Of a stretch of 64,000 nucleotides of DNA, positions 8,209 to 17,500 are shown in pieces. The notes under the pieces were generated by a model. The model was not told the DNA's origin, did not search any database, and was given only the letters and a program-made list of their open reading frames with translations. How positions within the stretch are numbered: position 1 is the first letter of the stretch; each line of letters opens with the position of its first letter. Origin of the DNA: Streptomyces sp. PT12 (lineage in GTDB: Bacteria; Actinomycetota; Actinomycetes; Streptomycetales; Streptomycetaceae). Both the position numbers and the translations under genes were made by a program. Location of the stretch: the NCBI RefSeq assembly GCF_003311645.1, contig NZ_QEST01000177.1, forward strand, positions 1 through 64,000, given 5' to 3'.

Positions 8209-10053
8209 ATGCGGCCGCTGCGCGCAGACGATCCCGGGCACATCGCCGACTACCGCCTGCTCGGGAGACTGGGCGAGGGCGGCATGGGCGTGGTCTATCT
8301 GGCCAGGTCGCCGCGTGGCCGGATGGTGGCGGTGAAGACGATCCGCGCCGAGTACGCCGACATCCCCGACTTCCGCCGCCGTTTCGCCAAGGAGACCGCC
8401 GTCGCCCAGCGGGTCGGCGGGCGGTGGACGGCCGCCGTGCTCGCGGCCGACCCGGACGCGGCGCTGCCCTGGGTGGCCACGGAGTATGTCGCCGGGCTGA
8501 CGCTCCACCAGGTGGTGGATGAGTACGGCCCGCTCCCCGAACACGCGGTGCGCGCCCTGGCCTCGGGGCTGGGCCACGCGCTGGGCGACATCCACGCCGC
8601 GGGGCTCGCGCACCGTGACCTGAAGCCGTCCAACGTCATGGTGACCATCGAACGCCCCAGGGTGATCGACTTCGGCATCGTCCGCGCCCTCGACCTCTCC
8701 GGCACCGGCGCCCTCACCACGACGGGGCTGACCTCGACCGGCGTGGTGATCGGCTCGCCCGGCTTCATGTCGCCCGAACAGGCGAGGGGCGAACGGCTGA
8801 CCGACGCGAGCGACGTCTTCTCGCTTGGCGCGGTGCTGGCGTTCGCCGCCACCGGGCGGCCGCCGTTCCACGCGGAGGAGGGCCAGCCGCACGCCCTGCT
8901 CTACCGGGTGGTGCACGAGCCGCCCGACCTGGTCGGCGTCCCCGACGCGCTGCTCGGCCTGGTCGGGAGCTGCCTGGCGAAGGACCCCGCCGCCCGGCCG
9001 AAACCGGCCGAACTGCGGGAGCGGGACGAGGCGTTGCCCCGGCCGCCAGGGCCCTGGCTGCCCCCCGAGGTGCTGGCCCGCCTCGGCCAGGAGGCGGTGC
9101 GCCTGCTCGAACGCGACGACCCCGGCACCAGGACCGAGCCGGTGGCCGACGCCCCCACCGAGCCCGCGCGCCCGTCCGTTCCCCCGCCGCCCACGGCGCC
9201 GCTGCCCACGGCCCCTGATGGCGGCGTGCCGCCGCCGCGCGCCGAGGGACAGGGCCAGGGGGCGGGATCGGGAACGGGAACGGGGGGCCGTCGGCTCGCC
9301 GACCAACGCCGCGATGTCCGGGGCTGGTCGCGCACGGACGCGTACCGCAGGGTCCTCTACGGGATGCTGACGTTCCTGGCCCTGGCCTCGTTGGCCAGCA
9401 CGGCCCATCTGCTGAGCGGTCTCGCCGGGTCGGGAAGGTCCGAGGCCGTCGACCGCGTCGGCGACCTGTGGATCTGGGAGCTGGGCATAGGGGACCGGAG
9501 CCAGCGGGGGATGACCTATGTCCTGCTGGGCGCCAGGGCGTTGGCGGCCGCGGGGCTCGTGGTGTGCTGGCTGCTCTGGTTCCACCAGGTGCGCGCCACG
9601 GCGGAGCGCTTCGTGCCCGGTGGGCTGCGGTACCAGCCACGCACGGCGGTGACCAGCTGGTTCGTTCCGATAGGGAATCTCTTTCTGCCCAAGCAGATCG
9701 CCAACGACGTCTGGCACGCCTCAGGGCCACCCCGCCCTGGCGGCGGCATGGGCCCCGCCGCACCGCTGCACGCGTGGTGGTTCCTCTGGCTGGTCACCTT
9801 GCTGACCTGGCCCGCGTTCTGGACTCCCTGGTTCGAGACGATCAACAGGAGGAGCGACCAGATGTTCTTCTGCGAGACCCGCGACGCCGAAGGCGACTGC
9901 CGCTATGTCGAGGACATCGGCTACTGGTACGAGTTCGAGCCGCTGACATGGCTCATCCTGGCCGCCCATCTGCTGGTCGTGCCCGCCGTGGTCGTAACGG
10001 CGCTCTATGTCCGTCGGCTCACGGCCCTTCAGACGGCCAGGGCGCGGGGCTGA
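8209..10053 (+). CDS. Ser/Thr protein kinase fused to a DUF4328 membrane domain
   Basis: A 614-residue protein. The ATG at 8209 was chosen because GGGGGAGGAAGG precedes it and the kinase homology starts at once. The Hanks-type kinase domain covers residues 12-270: glycine loop GEGGMG, VAVK with Lys43, HRDLKPSN with His136, DFG with Asp154, and SPE in the activation segment. A Pro/Ala-rich linker follows (about 280-370). The C-terminal half is a DUF4328 domain with four membrane spans and a conserved WFVPIGNLFLPKQIANDVW stretch. The architecture puts the kinase in the cytoplasm, tethered to a four-helix membrane sensor. PASTA repeats are absent, so it is not a PknB-type cell-wall sensor. It lies upstream of an unrelated two-component pair. 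Confidence 0.9.
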   Translation: MRPLRADDPGHIADYRLLGRLGEGGMGVVYLARSPRGRMVAVKTIRAEYADIPDFRRRFAKETAVAQRVGGRWTAAVLAADPDAALPWVATEYVAGLTLHQVVDEYGPLPEHAVRALASGLGHALGDIHAAGLAHRDLKPSNVMVTIERPRVIDFGIVRALDLSGTGALTTTGLTSTGVVIGSPGFMSPEQARGERLTDASDVFSLGAVLAFAATGRPPFHAEEGQPHALLYRVVHEPPDLVGVPDALLGLVGSCLAKDPAARPKPAELRERDEALPRPPGPWLPPEVLARLGQEAVRLLERDDPGTRTEPVADAPTEPARPSVPPPPTAPLPTAPDGGVPPPRAEGQGQGAGSGTGTGGRRLADQRRDVRGWSRTDAYRRVLYGMLTFLALASLASTAHLLSGLAGSGRSEAVDRVGDLWIWELGIGDRSQRGMTYVLLGARALAAAGLVVCWLLWFHQVRATAERFVPGGLRYQPRTAVTSWFVPIGNLFLPKQIANDVWHASGPPRPGGGMGPAAPLHAWWFLWLVTLLTWPAFWTPWFETINRRSDQMFFCETRDAEGDCRYVEDIGYWYEFEPLTWLILAAHLLVVPAVVVTALYVRRLTALQTARARG

Positions 10054-10163
10054 GCGGCGCGGCCGACCGGTGCGGCCGACCGGTGCGGAGGGCGTTGGTC
10101 GGCTTGGCGCGGGGAAGCGGACCGCGCCCGTCCGGAATGTCTCGCGGTCAGTAGGATGCCCGC

Positions 10164-11408
10164 GTGGGCAGGAGAGAGAGCGCGACATGGGGTCGGCGCG
10201 GGCGCCGCGTCGCGGTGGTGCTGCTGACGGCCCTGGCCGCGAAGCACGCCGTGTCGGCCGCGGACGGCGCGTTTCTCACGCCGGGTGTCGCCGCCGTGCT
10301 GCTGTGCGGCGCCGTCCTGTTCACGAGCCGCGGCCACTGGCTGATCGCGCCCGTGCTCGCCACGGTGTCGGCGGGGATCTGGGGCTGGCCGCTGCTTCCG
10401 CTGCTGCTGCTCGTGCTGTTCGAGCTCGCCGCGCAGCGCCGCGCCGCCGCGGCCCTTGGCTTCGCCGCCGCCGCGGTGGGGGCCAACACACTGGTGGGTC
10501 CCGATGTCTCGCTGTGGGCGCCGCAGAAGTACGGCTCGTGCGTGCTCCTGACGATGGCCGTGGTGGGCGGCCTGTGGATGGGCAACCGCCGCCGCCTCGT
10601 CGAGGCCCTCAACACGCGCGTCGAGCACCTGCGCACCGAGCGGCGGCTGCGCGAGGAGGCCGCGCGCAGCGCCGAACGGTCCGCGATCGCCGCCGAGATG
10701 CACGATGTCCTCGCCCACCGCCTGAGCCTGATCGCCCTGCACACGGGGGTGTTGATCAACAGGAAGGACGCCCTGCCCGCCCCGGTTGTCGAACGCCTCG
10801 CGCTGCTGCGCACCGCGTCCACCGAGGCGCTGGCCGACCTGCGCGACGTCCTGGGCGCGCTGCGCGAGCCGGGCGCCGCGTCCGACGACGCGGCGCCCGT
10901 TCCCGTGCTGCGCGACGTGCACGAGCTGGTCGCGCAGGCGCGCGCCGCGGGCCAGCCGGTGTGGATCACGGTGCAGGGCGCGCCCGAACAGGCCCCGGCC
11001 GCCCACCGGTTGGCGGTCTACCGGGTGGTGCAGGAGGCGTTGACCAACGCCCGTAAGCACGCCGAGGGTTCGCCGGTGCGCGTCCGCATCGACCACGGGC
11101 CGCCCGCGACGCTCGTCGAGGTCGTCAACGAGCCCGGCGTCGGGTCCGCCGACGCGGTGCCATCGGGCTTCGGCCTGGTGGGCCTGCGTGAACGCGTCGC
11201 GGCGCTCGGCGGCCACCTGCACGCCGGTGCGAGCGGCGCGGGCGCGTGGCGCGTGGCCGCCCGCATCCCGCACCCGCCGCCCCCGTCGTCGACGCGGACG
11301 CCGACACCGGCGCCGACGCCGACCGTGGGGCGGCAGTCCCGCGAGTCCGACACGTCCTGCTCGGGCGAGCGGTACCGCGTCGCGTGGTGGAGCGGAGCCC
11401 GCGCATGA
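10164..11408 (+). CDS. Sensor histidine kinase, NarL-associated (HisKA_3) family
   Basis: A 414-residue membrane histidine kinase. Four or five hydrophobic spans fill residues about 12-125. A coiled segment leads to the dimerisation/phosphoacceptor motif IAAEMHDVLAHRLSLIALH with His180. The HATPase_c domain follows: ALTNARKHAEG (N box), then SGFGLVGLRERVAALGG (G box). GTG 10164 starts a frame preceded by a weak purine run. The last about 55 residues after RIPHP are Pro/Thr-rich and variable. Its TGA overlaps the ATG of the response regulator. The signal is unknown; there is no large extracellular domain, so sensing is probably intramembrane. Confidence 0.92.
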   Translation: MGRRESATWGRRGRRVAVVLLTALAAKHAVSAADGAFLTPGVAAVLLCGAVLFTSRGHWLIAPVLATVSAGIWGWPLLPLLLLVLFELAAQRRAAAALGFAAAAVGANTLVGPDVSLWAPQKYGSCVLLTMAVVGGLWMGNRRRLVEALNTRVEHLRTERRLREEAARSAERSAIAAEMHDVLAHRLSLIALHTGVLINRKDALPAPVVERLALLRTASTEALADLRDVLGALREPGAASDDAAPVPVLRDVHELVAQARAAGQPVWITVQGAPEQAPAAHRLAVYRVVQEALTNARKHAEGSPVRVRIDHGPPATLVEVVNEPGVGSADAVPSGFGLVGLRERVAALGGHLHAGASGAGAWRVAARIPHPPPPSSTRTPTPAPTPTVGRQSRESDTSCSGERYRVAWWSGARA

Positions 11409-12142
11409 GCCCCGCCGTGGGCCGCGCCGCGAGCACCGCCGCGAGCACCGCCGCGATCCGCGCCATGATCGTCGACGACGACGCGCTCGTCCGCCTCGGC
11501 CTCGCCGACCTCCTCGAGGGCGACGACGGCATCGAGGTGGTGGCCCAGGCGGCCGACGGCCTCGGCGCGGTCGAGCAGGCCACCGCGCACCGCGTGGACG
11601 TGGCGCTCGTCGATGTGCGCATGCCGCGCATGGACGGCATCACGGCCACGGCGCGCCTGCGCGAACTCCCGTATGCGCCACGGGTGATCACGCTCACGAC
11701 GTTCGACCTGGACGAGTACGTCTACAACGCGCTGGCCGCGGGGGCCGACGGGTTCCTGCTGAAGGACACCGACCCCGCCGAGATCCTGCGCGCGGTGCAC
11801 CTGGTCGCCGCGGGCTCGGCGATGCTCCACCCGGCCGCGGCCCGCCGCCTGATCGACCGCTACCACCGCACGAATCCGCCGGGGGCGGCCACGGCCCGCG
11901 CGCGCCTCGAACGCCTCACGCCCCGCGAGCGCGACGTCCTGACGCTGCTGGCCAGGGGCGACACGAACGCCGACATCGCGGCGAGCCTCGGCATGCGCGA
12001 GAGCACGGTGAAGGCGCATGTCAGCAGGATCCTCACGGCGTTGGAGGTCACCAACCGCGTGCAGGCGGCCCTGCTCGCGCACGACGCGGGGTCGTCCGCG
12101 ACATCGTCGTCTGCGACGGCTCCGACGTTGCCCCGCGCGTAG
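11405..12142 (+). CDS. Response regulator, NarL/LuxR family
   Basis: A 245-residue partner of the preceding kinase. The receiver domain carries VDDDALVR and the phosphoacceptor Asp70 in VALVDVRMPRMDG, with switch Thr in ITLTTF and Lys in LLKDTDP. A GerE/LuxR helix-turn-helix follows (LTPRERDVLTLLARGDTNADIAASLGMRESTVKAHVSRIL). ATG 11405 was chosen because it overlaps the kinase TGA by four bases; the frame is open further upstream without homology. The C-terminus is a Ser/Ala/Thr tail. DNA targets are unknown; such pairs often autoregulate or control an adjacent transporter, but none is immediately adjacent. Confidence 0.93.
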   Translation: MSPAVGRAASTAASTAAIRAMIVDDDALVRLGLADLLEGDDGIEVVAQAADGLGAVEQATAHRVDVALVDVRMPRMDGITATARLRELPYAPRVITLTTFDLDEYVYNALAAGADGFLLKDTDPAEILRAVHLVAAGSAMLHPAAARRLIDRYHRTNPPGAATARARLERLTPRERDVLTLLARGDTNADIAASLGMRESTVKAHVSRILTALEVTNRVQAALLAHDAGSSATSSSATAPTLPRA

Positions 12143-12427
12143 CCGCGCGTCGCGCGGCGGGTGTGCGCGTTGCGCCTGCGGCGCCGCTGCGCTGGCGCGC
12201 ACCGTTGCGCGGCTGTGCCGGTGGCGGTCAACGTCGTTGGTGGCCCACGGCACGTGCCCCGCTGCGCCGTTGGCGTTGTTCATGGCGCGCGACCGTGCCG
12301 CCGCGTGGCGAGATCGTGCGCGGCGAGTCCTCGCGCACCGTTGCCGCGGACAGGCGGTTGGCCGCCCCATGGCGGGCGGCACCTCCCGCGGCCAGCGCAG
12401 CGTTCAACGTGCTGGCCAGCGCAGCGG
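12143..12427. other. Gene-free 285-bp interval with GGCCAGCGCAGCG repeats
   Basis: Separates the response regulator from the convergent giant ATPase. No plausible gene is seen. The right end carries two copies of GGCCAGCGCAGCG in the context 12390-12440. The same 13-mer recurs at the end of the other large gene-free interval (near 36675). Composition is an unusual mixture of TGCGC/GCGC words. Confidence 0.5.
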
Positions 12428-15400
12428 TCAACGCAGCGAGAACTTCGTGTCGTTTGCTCCCGGCCGGTACGCGCACATCGTGCCCGTGGTCACCGTCGCG
12501 CGGAGGTGGGCGGCGAGCTCGGGGTGGCGGTCGTCCAGGCGGCGGAGGGTGTCGCGGATGCGGGCGGTGACCGTTTTCCTGGCGCGTTCCGCCTCGTCGC
12601 CCAGCCGTCGGCTGCGGCCGCCCAGGCCCGCCGCGGCGCGCAACTCGTCGAGCAGCGCGGCCCGTTCGCGGTCGAGGTCGGCCGCGCGTGCGTCGTCGCC
12701 GCGCTCCGTTGCGCGGTCGATCTCCGCGTCGAGCGCCGTGAGGTGCGCGCGATAGCGGGCCTTCGCCTCGTCGTCGAGCACCGGGTCGCCGCCCAGGCGC
12801 GCGGCCGCCCCCGCCTCGGGCGCGAGCAGCCGCGCCGCGGGGATGTCGGTGCCGGGGTGGGACAGCAGCTCGTGCAGGTCGCGCAGCCCCTTCGCGTCGG
12901 GCATGTGCACTGTGCGGCCCGCGTGCGTCAGGGTCCACACCGAGCCGTCGAAGCGGAACTCCCCCTCGGGCGCCCCGGCGTGGGGCACCCCGGCGTGGCC
13001 CGTCCCGGTCAGCCGGGCGCGCGCCGCCGCCACCCTGGCGGGCAGGTGGCGCAGGCCAAGCTCCGCGGCCTCGCGCTCCACCGCGTCGAGCGCCGCGCGC
13101 GCCGCCTCGTCGTCGCCAGGGCCGCCGCGCCCGATCAGCGCGTCCGCGAGGTGGGCGCGCGCCTCGGCGGCCCACGGGCGCGACCGCATCACGTCGGCCG
13201 ACTCCGCCGCCGCCCGCAGGCTCGCGACGGCCGCGTCCCAGCGTTCGAGCGCCGCGTCGAGCAGCCCGGCCCACAGCGCGACGGGCCCGCTGATGTCGAA
13301 GCCGAACATGGACACCAGCCACTCGCCGTCGTTCGGCCCGAGCGCCTCCCTGGCCGCCGCGCACCGCTCCGGGTCGCGCGACAGGGCCGCGGCCTGCGCC
13401 TGGAAGCGCAGCCACACGCTCTCGACAAAGCCGGGGTAACGCCGTGAACGCGCCGTCGCCCAGATGCGTTCGACCTCCTCGACGTCCCCGCGCTGCGCCG
13501 CCGCGACGCCCTCGAAGAGCTCGAGGTGCGTCTGGTCGGGGAACGTCTCGCCCGCGCCCTCCTGGAACGGATCGTCCAGCTCGTCGAACCGCCCCTGGAG
13601 CAGGTGCTTCTGCCACGTCAGCGCCGAGGCGAACTGCGCGTAGTGGTCGGTCTGGTCGCCGAGCGCGGTGATCTCCACGGCCCGCGACCAGTGGGCCTCG
13701 CCGTCGTCGAACCTGCCCTGGAACACGGCGATGATCGACTGGTCGATCGACGCCGACATCCAGAACCTCGGCTGCCCCGACGCCTCCACGAGCGTCACAT
13801 AGTCGCCGAGCGCCGTCATATACGCCGGGTCGCCCAGCTCCACCAGCGTCACCCAGCGCAGCGACGCAGCGTAGTGCTCCATGTCGAAGTCGCCCGAGCG
13901 GCGGCTCACGGTGAGCATCTCCTGGATCAGGGCCAGGCGTTCGCCCGCGGTGCCGGGGCCCCAGATCGCGTCGTGCCGCGCCCACAGGCTGAACGCCAGC
14001 GCGTCGTCGTCCTCCCCGCGCCTGGCCAGCACCGCGATGCGCACGGCCAGCTCGCGCGCGATCTGGTCCAACTCGCCGGGCCCGCCGTTGCGTTCACCGG
14101 CGCGCGCGGGGGCGTTCCCGCCGATCAGCCGCGCGTGCGCCTCCCGCAGCAGATCGGCGCGCAGCGGCCCGAGCCCGTTGACGTGCACCGGGTCGTAGCT
14201 GCGGTGCAGCGTCAGCGCGACGCGCGTCAGCAGCGCCGGGTCGTCGAGCCGCCGCGCCGCCTCGGCCGCCTCCCGCATGACGGCCGCCGCCTCCCGGCTT
14301 GAGCGGCCGTGGTGCAGCTCAAGGGCGTACTCGAGGCCGATGAGAACGCGACGGCGCGCGCCCAGCGCGGCGGAGAGCGCGTAGGCGTCGCGGTAGTGCG
14401 CCGTTCCCTCCTCGAACGCCATGCGCCCCACCGCGTCCTCGCCCGCCGAGCGCAGCAGGTCGACGGCGCGCGCGGGGGACAGCTCGGCGCCCGCCAGGCG
14501 CGCGTGCCGCGCCAGGTCGGCGGGGGGCACGCGGTCGGCGAGCCCCGCGGGGTCGAGCGCGGTGACGACGGCGGCGTGGCGGCGGCGCCTTTCCCCCTCG
14601 TCGAGCCCGGCGTACAGCGTCTCGCGCACCAGGTCGTGGGCGAACGCGAACCGCCCGCCGCCACGCTGCGCCACCAGCCGCGCGGTCACCGCGTGGTCGA
14701 GCAGCCGGTCGGTCTCGGCCGCGGGCACGGCGGCGACCGCGCTCAGCACCTGCCGGTGGAACTCGCGCCCCAGCACCGCCGCGTCCGTCAGCAGCCGCAT
14801 CACGCGCGCGGGCAGGAGCGCGAGCCGCCGCCGCACGACGTCGCCGACGCCGGGAGGGATCGCGGTGACCCCGCCGCCGCTGGCCCACAGGCGGGCGGTC
14901 TGCTCGACGAAGAACGGGTTGCCGCCGGTGCGCCGGTACACCTCGGCGAGCAGCGAGGGCCCCGGCGCGTCGCCCACCGTGCGCTCGATCAACGCGCCCA
15001 CCTCGTCGCGCGTGAGCCCCGCGAGCGCGAGCGTCGTCGCCTTGGCGACCAGCGGCATCATCAGCGCGTGCAGCGGGTGGTCGGGCGGCTCGACCTCCGC
15101 GTCGCGGTAGGTGCCAAGCAGCAGCAGCCGTTCGAACCACGTGTGCTGCGCGGCGAACCTGAGCAGCCGCAGCGACGCGGTGTCGGCCCAGTGCAGATCC
15201 TCGAAGATCACCACCAGGGGCCTGCGGTGCGACGCGGTGACAAGCGCGCTGGTCACCGCGTCGTACACCTCGAACCCCTCGGGGGCCGCCTCGGCAGAAG
15301 CCGGGGGGCCCGGCTCGGCCTGGGGCCGGGCAGCGTCGCCGGGCCGGGCAGCGTCGCCGGGGCGGGCAGCGTCGCCGGGGCGGGCAGCGTCGCCGGGGCG

Positions 15401-15742
15401 CGGCGCCTCGCCTGGGCGCGCCCCGAGCAGCGCCCCGAGCGTGGGCCCCGCCGCCTCGGCGATCTCGGTCCACTCCTCCGCCCCGACCGCGCGCCGCAGC
15501 GCGCGCAGCACCTGCACCCACGGCCAGTACCCCGGCGCGTTCTCGGCGTCCCAGCACGAGCCGCCCAGCACGAGCGCGCCGAGCGTCCTCGCCTCCTCCG
15601 CGGCCCCGGTGACCAGCGCGGTCTTGCCGATGCCCGCCTCGCCAGCGACCAGCACGAGGCCCCCGTGCCGCGAGGTGGACCGGTCGAGCTCGGCGCGCAG
15701 CACACCGGCGGCATGGTCCCGCCCGATGAGGTCACCGAGCAC
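12428..15742 (-). CDS. Large AAA/STAND-type ATPase (LuxR-regulator-like) without LuxR HTH
   Basis: A protein of about 1,104 residues. The open frame reaches TTG 15793, but GTG 15742 gives the standard family start (VLGDLIGRDHAAGVLRAELD) and avoids overlap with the divergent gene. The AAA_16 ATPase has Walker A LVAGEAGIGKTALV near residue 35 and Walker B PLVVIFEDLHWADT near 180. A tetratricopeptide-like region of about 500 residues follows. Where large LuxR (LAL) regulators end in a DNA-binding helix-turn-helix, this one has a forkhead-like segment (VHMPDAKGLRDLHELLSHPG) and a coiled region (LDREELRAAAGLGGR-like) ending VTTGTMCAYRP. It is therefore probably not a direct DNA-binding regulator of the MalT type. 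A 6-residue repeat (GDAARP) interrupts the ATPase domain. Confidence 0.8.
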   Translation of the reverse strand: MLGDLIGRDHAAGVLRAELDRSTSRHGGLVLVAGEAGIGKTALVTGAAEEARTLGALVLGGSCWDAENAPGYWPWVQVLRALRRAVGAEEWTEIAEAAGPTLGALLGARPGEAPRPGDAARPGDAARPGDAARPGDAARPQAEPGPPASAEAAPEGFEVYDAVTSALVTASHRRPLVVIFEDLHWADTASLRLLRFAAQHTWFERLLLLGTYRDAEVEPPDHPLHALMMPLVAKATTLALAGLTRDEVGALIERTVGDAPGPSLLAEVYRRTGGNPFFVEQTARLWASGGGVTAIPPGVGDVVRRRLALLPARVMRLLTDAAVLGREFHRQVLSAVAAVPAAETDRLLDHAVTARLVAQRGGGRFAFAHDLVRETLYAGLDEGERRRRHAAVVTALDPAGLADRVPPADLARHARLAGAELSPARAVDLLRSAGEDAVGRMAFEEGTAHYRDAYALSAALGARRRVLIGLEYALELHHGRSSREAAAVMREAAEAARRLDDPALLTRVALTLHRSYDPVHVNGLGPLRADLLREAHARLIGGNAPARAGERNGGPGELDQIARELAVRIAVLARRGEDDDALAFSLWARHDAIWGPGTAGERLALIQEMLTVSRRSGDFDMEHYAASLRWVTLVELGDPAYMTALGDYVTLVEASGQPRFWMSASIDQSIIAVFQGRFDDGEAHWSRAVEITALGDQTDHYAQFASALTWQKHLLQGRFDELDDPFQEGAGETFPDQTHLELFEGVAAAQRGDVEEVERIWATARSRRYPGFVESVWLRFQAQAAALSRDPERCAAAREALGPNDGEWLVSMFGFDISGPVALWAGLLDAALERWDAAVASLRAAAESADVMRSRPWAAEARAHLADALIGRGGPGDDEAARAALDAVEREAAELGLRHLPARVAAARARLTGTGHAGVPHAGAPEGEFRFDGSVWTLTHAGRTVHMPDAKGLRDLHELLSHPGTDIPAARLLAPEAGAAARLGGDPVLDDEAKARYRAHLTALDAEIDRATERGDDARAADLDRERAALLDELRAAAGLGGRSRRLGDEAERARKTVTARIRDTLRRLDDRHPELAAHLRATVTTGTMCAYRPGANDTKFSLR
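15323..15412. repeat. 18-bp coding tandem repeat (GDAARP units)
   Basis: Four copies of an 18-mer (GGGCCGGGCAGCGTCGCC and its GGGGCGGG variant), then one degenerate copy, in frame within the giant ATPase. It encodes GDAARP repeats in a loop between the P-loop and Walker B. Confidence 0.9.
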
Positions 15743-15792
15743 CAGTGCGCCCCCATCTTCCGTCGGAATGTCTGTTGTATGAGGATGACACA
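15743..15792. promoter_or_regulatory. 50-bp divergent intergenic region
   Basis: All the space between the GTG of the giant ATPase and the ATG of the DUF885 gene. It is relatively AT-rich for this genome (TGTTGTATGAGGATGACACA) and must hold at least the start-proximal signals of both genes. No certain -10/-35 pair is seen. Confidence 0.4.
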
Positions 15793-17460
15793 ATGGATCA
15801 CCCCACCCCGCGGTCCATCGCGGACGCCTTCGTGGAGACTCTCGCCGACCTCGACCCCCTGCTCGGCACGCAGCTGGGGATCAGGCCGGGCGTCGCCGAC
15901 CTGCCCGACTTCTCCCCCGCGGGGCACGCCGCCCTCACCGATGCCCGCCGCGCCACCCTGGCCCGCCTCGACGCCGCCGAGGCGCGCGCGAACGGCGCGC
16001 TCCCGGCCGTCGAGCGCCGCGCCGCGCGCCTGCTGCGCGAGCGGCTGACCGCGCAGCTCGCGCTCGACGAGGCGGGCGAGCACCTGCGCGCGGTGTCCAA
16101 CTTCTTCACCCCGCTCCAGAGCCTCCGCAACGGCCTGATCCTCATGCCCAAGGCCACCGAGGACGACTGGGCCACCCTGGGCCGCCGCCTGCGGAACGTC
16201 CCCGCCGCGCTCGACGGCTACCTCGCGTCCCTCGACACGGGCGCGGCCAAGGGGCTGCTCGCCGCCGCGCGCCAGGTGGAGACCGCGGCCGAGCAGCTCG
16301 ACGCGCTCATCGCCGCCGACTGGTGCCGCGAGCTGACCGCGCCCGCCCCCGCCCCGCTCCGCGCGGAGCTCGACCAGGCCGCGGGCCTGGCCACCGCCGC
16401 GTTCGACCGCGTGCGCGTCCATCTGCGCGAGACCTACCTCCCCGCCGCCGCTGGCACCCCCGACGGCGTGGGCCGCGAGCGCTACCTGCTGACCTCGCGC
16501 CACTGGAGCGGGGCCGACCTCGACCTGGACGACGCGTACGCGTACGGCTGGGAGGAGTTCCACCGCGTGGCGCGCGAGATCCGCGAGGCCGCCGCGCTGA
16601 TCCTGCCGGGCGAGACGCCCCAGGCCGTCATGGCCCACCTCGACCGGCACGGCGAGGCGGTCGACGGCGTCGAGGAGATCAGGGCGTGGCTCCAAACGCT
16701 GATGGACGAGGCCATCGCGGAGCTCGACGGCACGCACCTGGACGTGGCCGAGCCGGTCCGCACCGTCGAGGCCATGATCGCCCCGCCGGGCAGCGCCGCC
16801 GCCCCCTACTACACGCGCCCCTCGCTCGACTTCTCCCGCCCGGGCCGCACGTGGCTGCCGACGATGGGCGCGACGCGCTTCCCCGTGTGGAGCCTGGTCT
16901 CGACGTGGTACCACGAGGGCGTTCCCGGGCACCACTTCCAGCTGGCGCAGTGGCTTGTCGCCGCGGACGACCTGTCGCGCTACCAGACCGGCGTCGGCTC
17001 GGTCAGCGCCACCACGGAGGGCTGGGCGCTCTACGCGGAACGGCTCATGGACGAGCTGGGCCATCTCACCGACCCGGGACGGCGGTTGGGCTATCTGGTC
17101 GCCCAGATGACGCGCGCGATCCGGGTGATCATCGACATCGGCATGCACCTGGGCCTACGCGTCCCCGCGGGCGAGGCGTTCCACCCAGGCGAGGTGTGGA
17201 CCCCGGCGCTCGCCGCGGAGTTCTTCCGCCTGCACACGGGGCGCGAGCCGGACTATGTGACGTCCGAGCTGGTGCGCTACCTGGGCGCGCCAGGCCAGGC
17301 GATCAGCTACAAGCTGGGCGAACGCGCCTGGGTCGCGGGCCGCGAGGCCGCGAGGGCGGCGCGCGGGTCGGCGTTCGACCTCAAGGCGTGGCACATGGCG
17401 GCCCTCTCCCTCGGCTCCCTCGGCCTCGACGACCTGAAGGAGGAGCTGGCGGCGCTGTGA
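15793..17460 (+). CDS. DUF885 family zinc-metallohydrolase
   Basis: A 555-residue cytoplasmic protein of the DUF885 family (M32-carboxypeptidase-like fold). The zinc-site motif HEGVPGHHFQ is near residue 375, and a downstream glutamate is in TTEGWALYAERLMDELG near 413. ATG 15793 lies at the beginning of the homology; an upstream in-frame extension (to 15745) would invade the divergent promoter. No signal peptide is present. Family members are annotated as putative peptidases, and the substrate is not known. It is divergent from the giant ATPase and ends at a perfect hairpin terminator. Confidence 0.88.
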   Translation: MDHPTPRSIADAFVETLADLDPLLGTQLGIRPGVADLPDFSPAGHAALTDARRATLARLDAAEARANGALPAVERRAARLLRERLTAQLALDEAGEHLRAVSNFFTPLQSLRNGLILMPKATEDDWATLGRRLRNVPAALDGYLASLDTGAAKGLLAAARQVETAAEQLDALIAADWCRELTAPAPAPLRAELDQAAGLATAAFDRVRVHLRETYLPAAAGTPDGVGRERYLLTSRHWSGADLDLDDAYAYGWEEFHRVAREIREAAALILPGETPQAVMAHLDRHGEAVDGVEEIRAWLQTLMDEAIAELDGTHLDVAEPVRTVEAMIAPPGSAAAPYYTRPSLDFSRPGRTWLPTMGATRFPVWSLVSTWYHEGVPGHHFQLAQWLVAADDLSRYQTGVGSVSATTEGWALYAERLMDELGHLTDPGRRLGYLVAQMTRAIRVIIDIGMHLGLRVPAGEAFHPGEVWTPALAAEFFRLHTGREPDYVTSELVRYLGAPGQAISYKLGERAWVAGREAARAARGSAFDLKAWHMAALSLGSLGLDDLKEELAAL

Positions 17461-17497
17461 GGGCGAGCCGCCGGGGGTGCCCCCCGGCGGCTCGCCC
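17461..17497. terminator. Strong bidirectional hairpin terminator
   Basis: A 17-bp perfect inverted repeat (arms 17461-17477 and 17481-17497) with a 3-nt TGC loop starts immediately after the DUF885 stop codon and ends three bases before the stop of the convergent 31-residue gene. It has no U-tract, as usual in streptomycetes. Confidence 0.85.
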
Positions 17498-17500
17498 GGC

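Noticed and set aside
10164-12142. Two-component pair as regulator of the upstream kinase or exporter
   Set aside because: Separated by 110 bp and other genes, with no shared motif; no evidence of a link beyond proximity.
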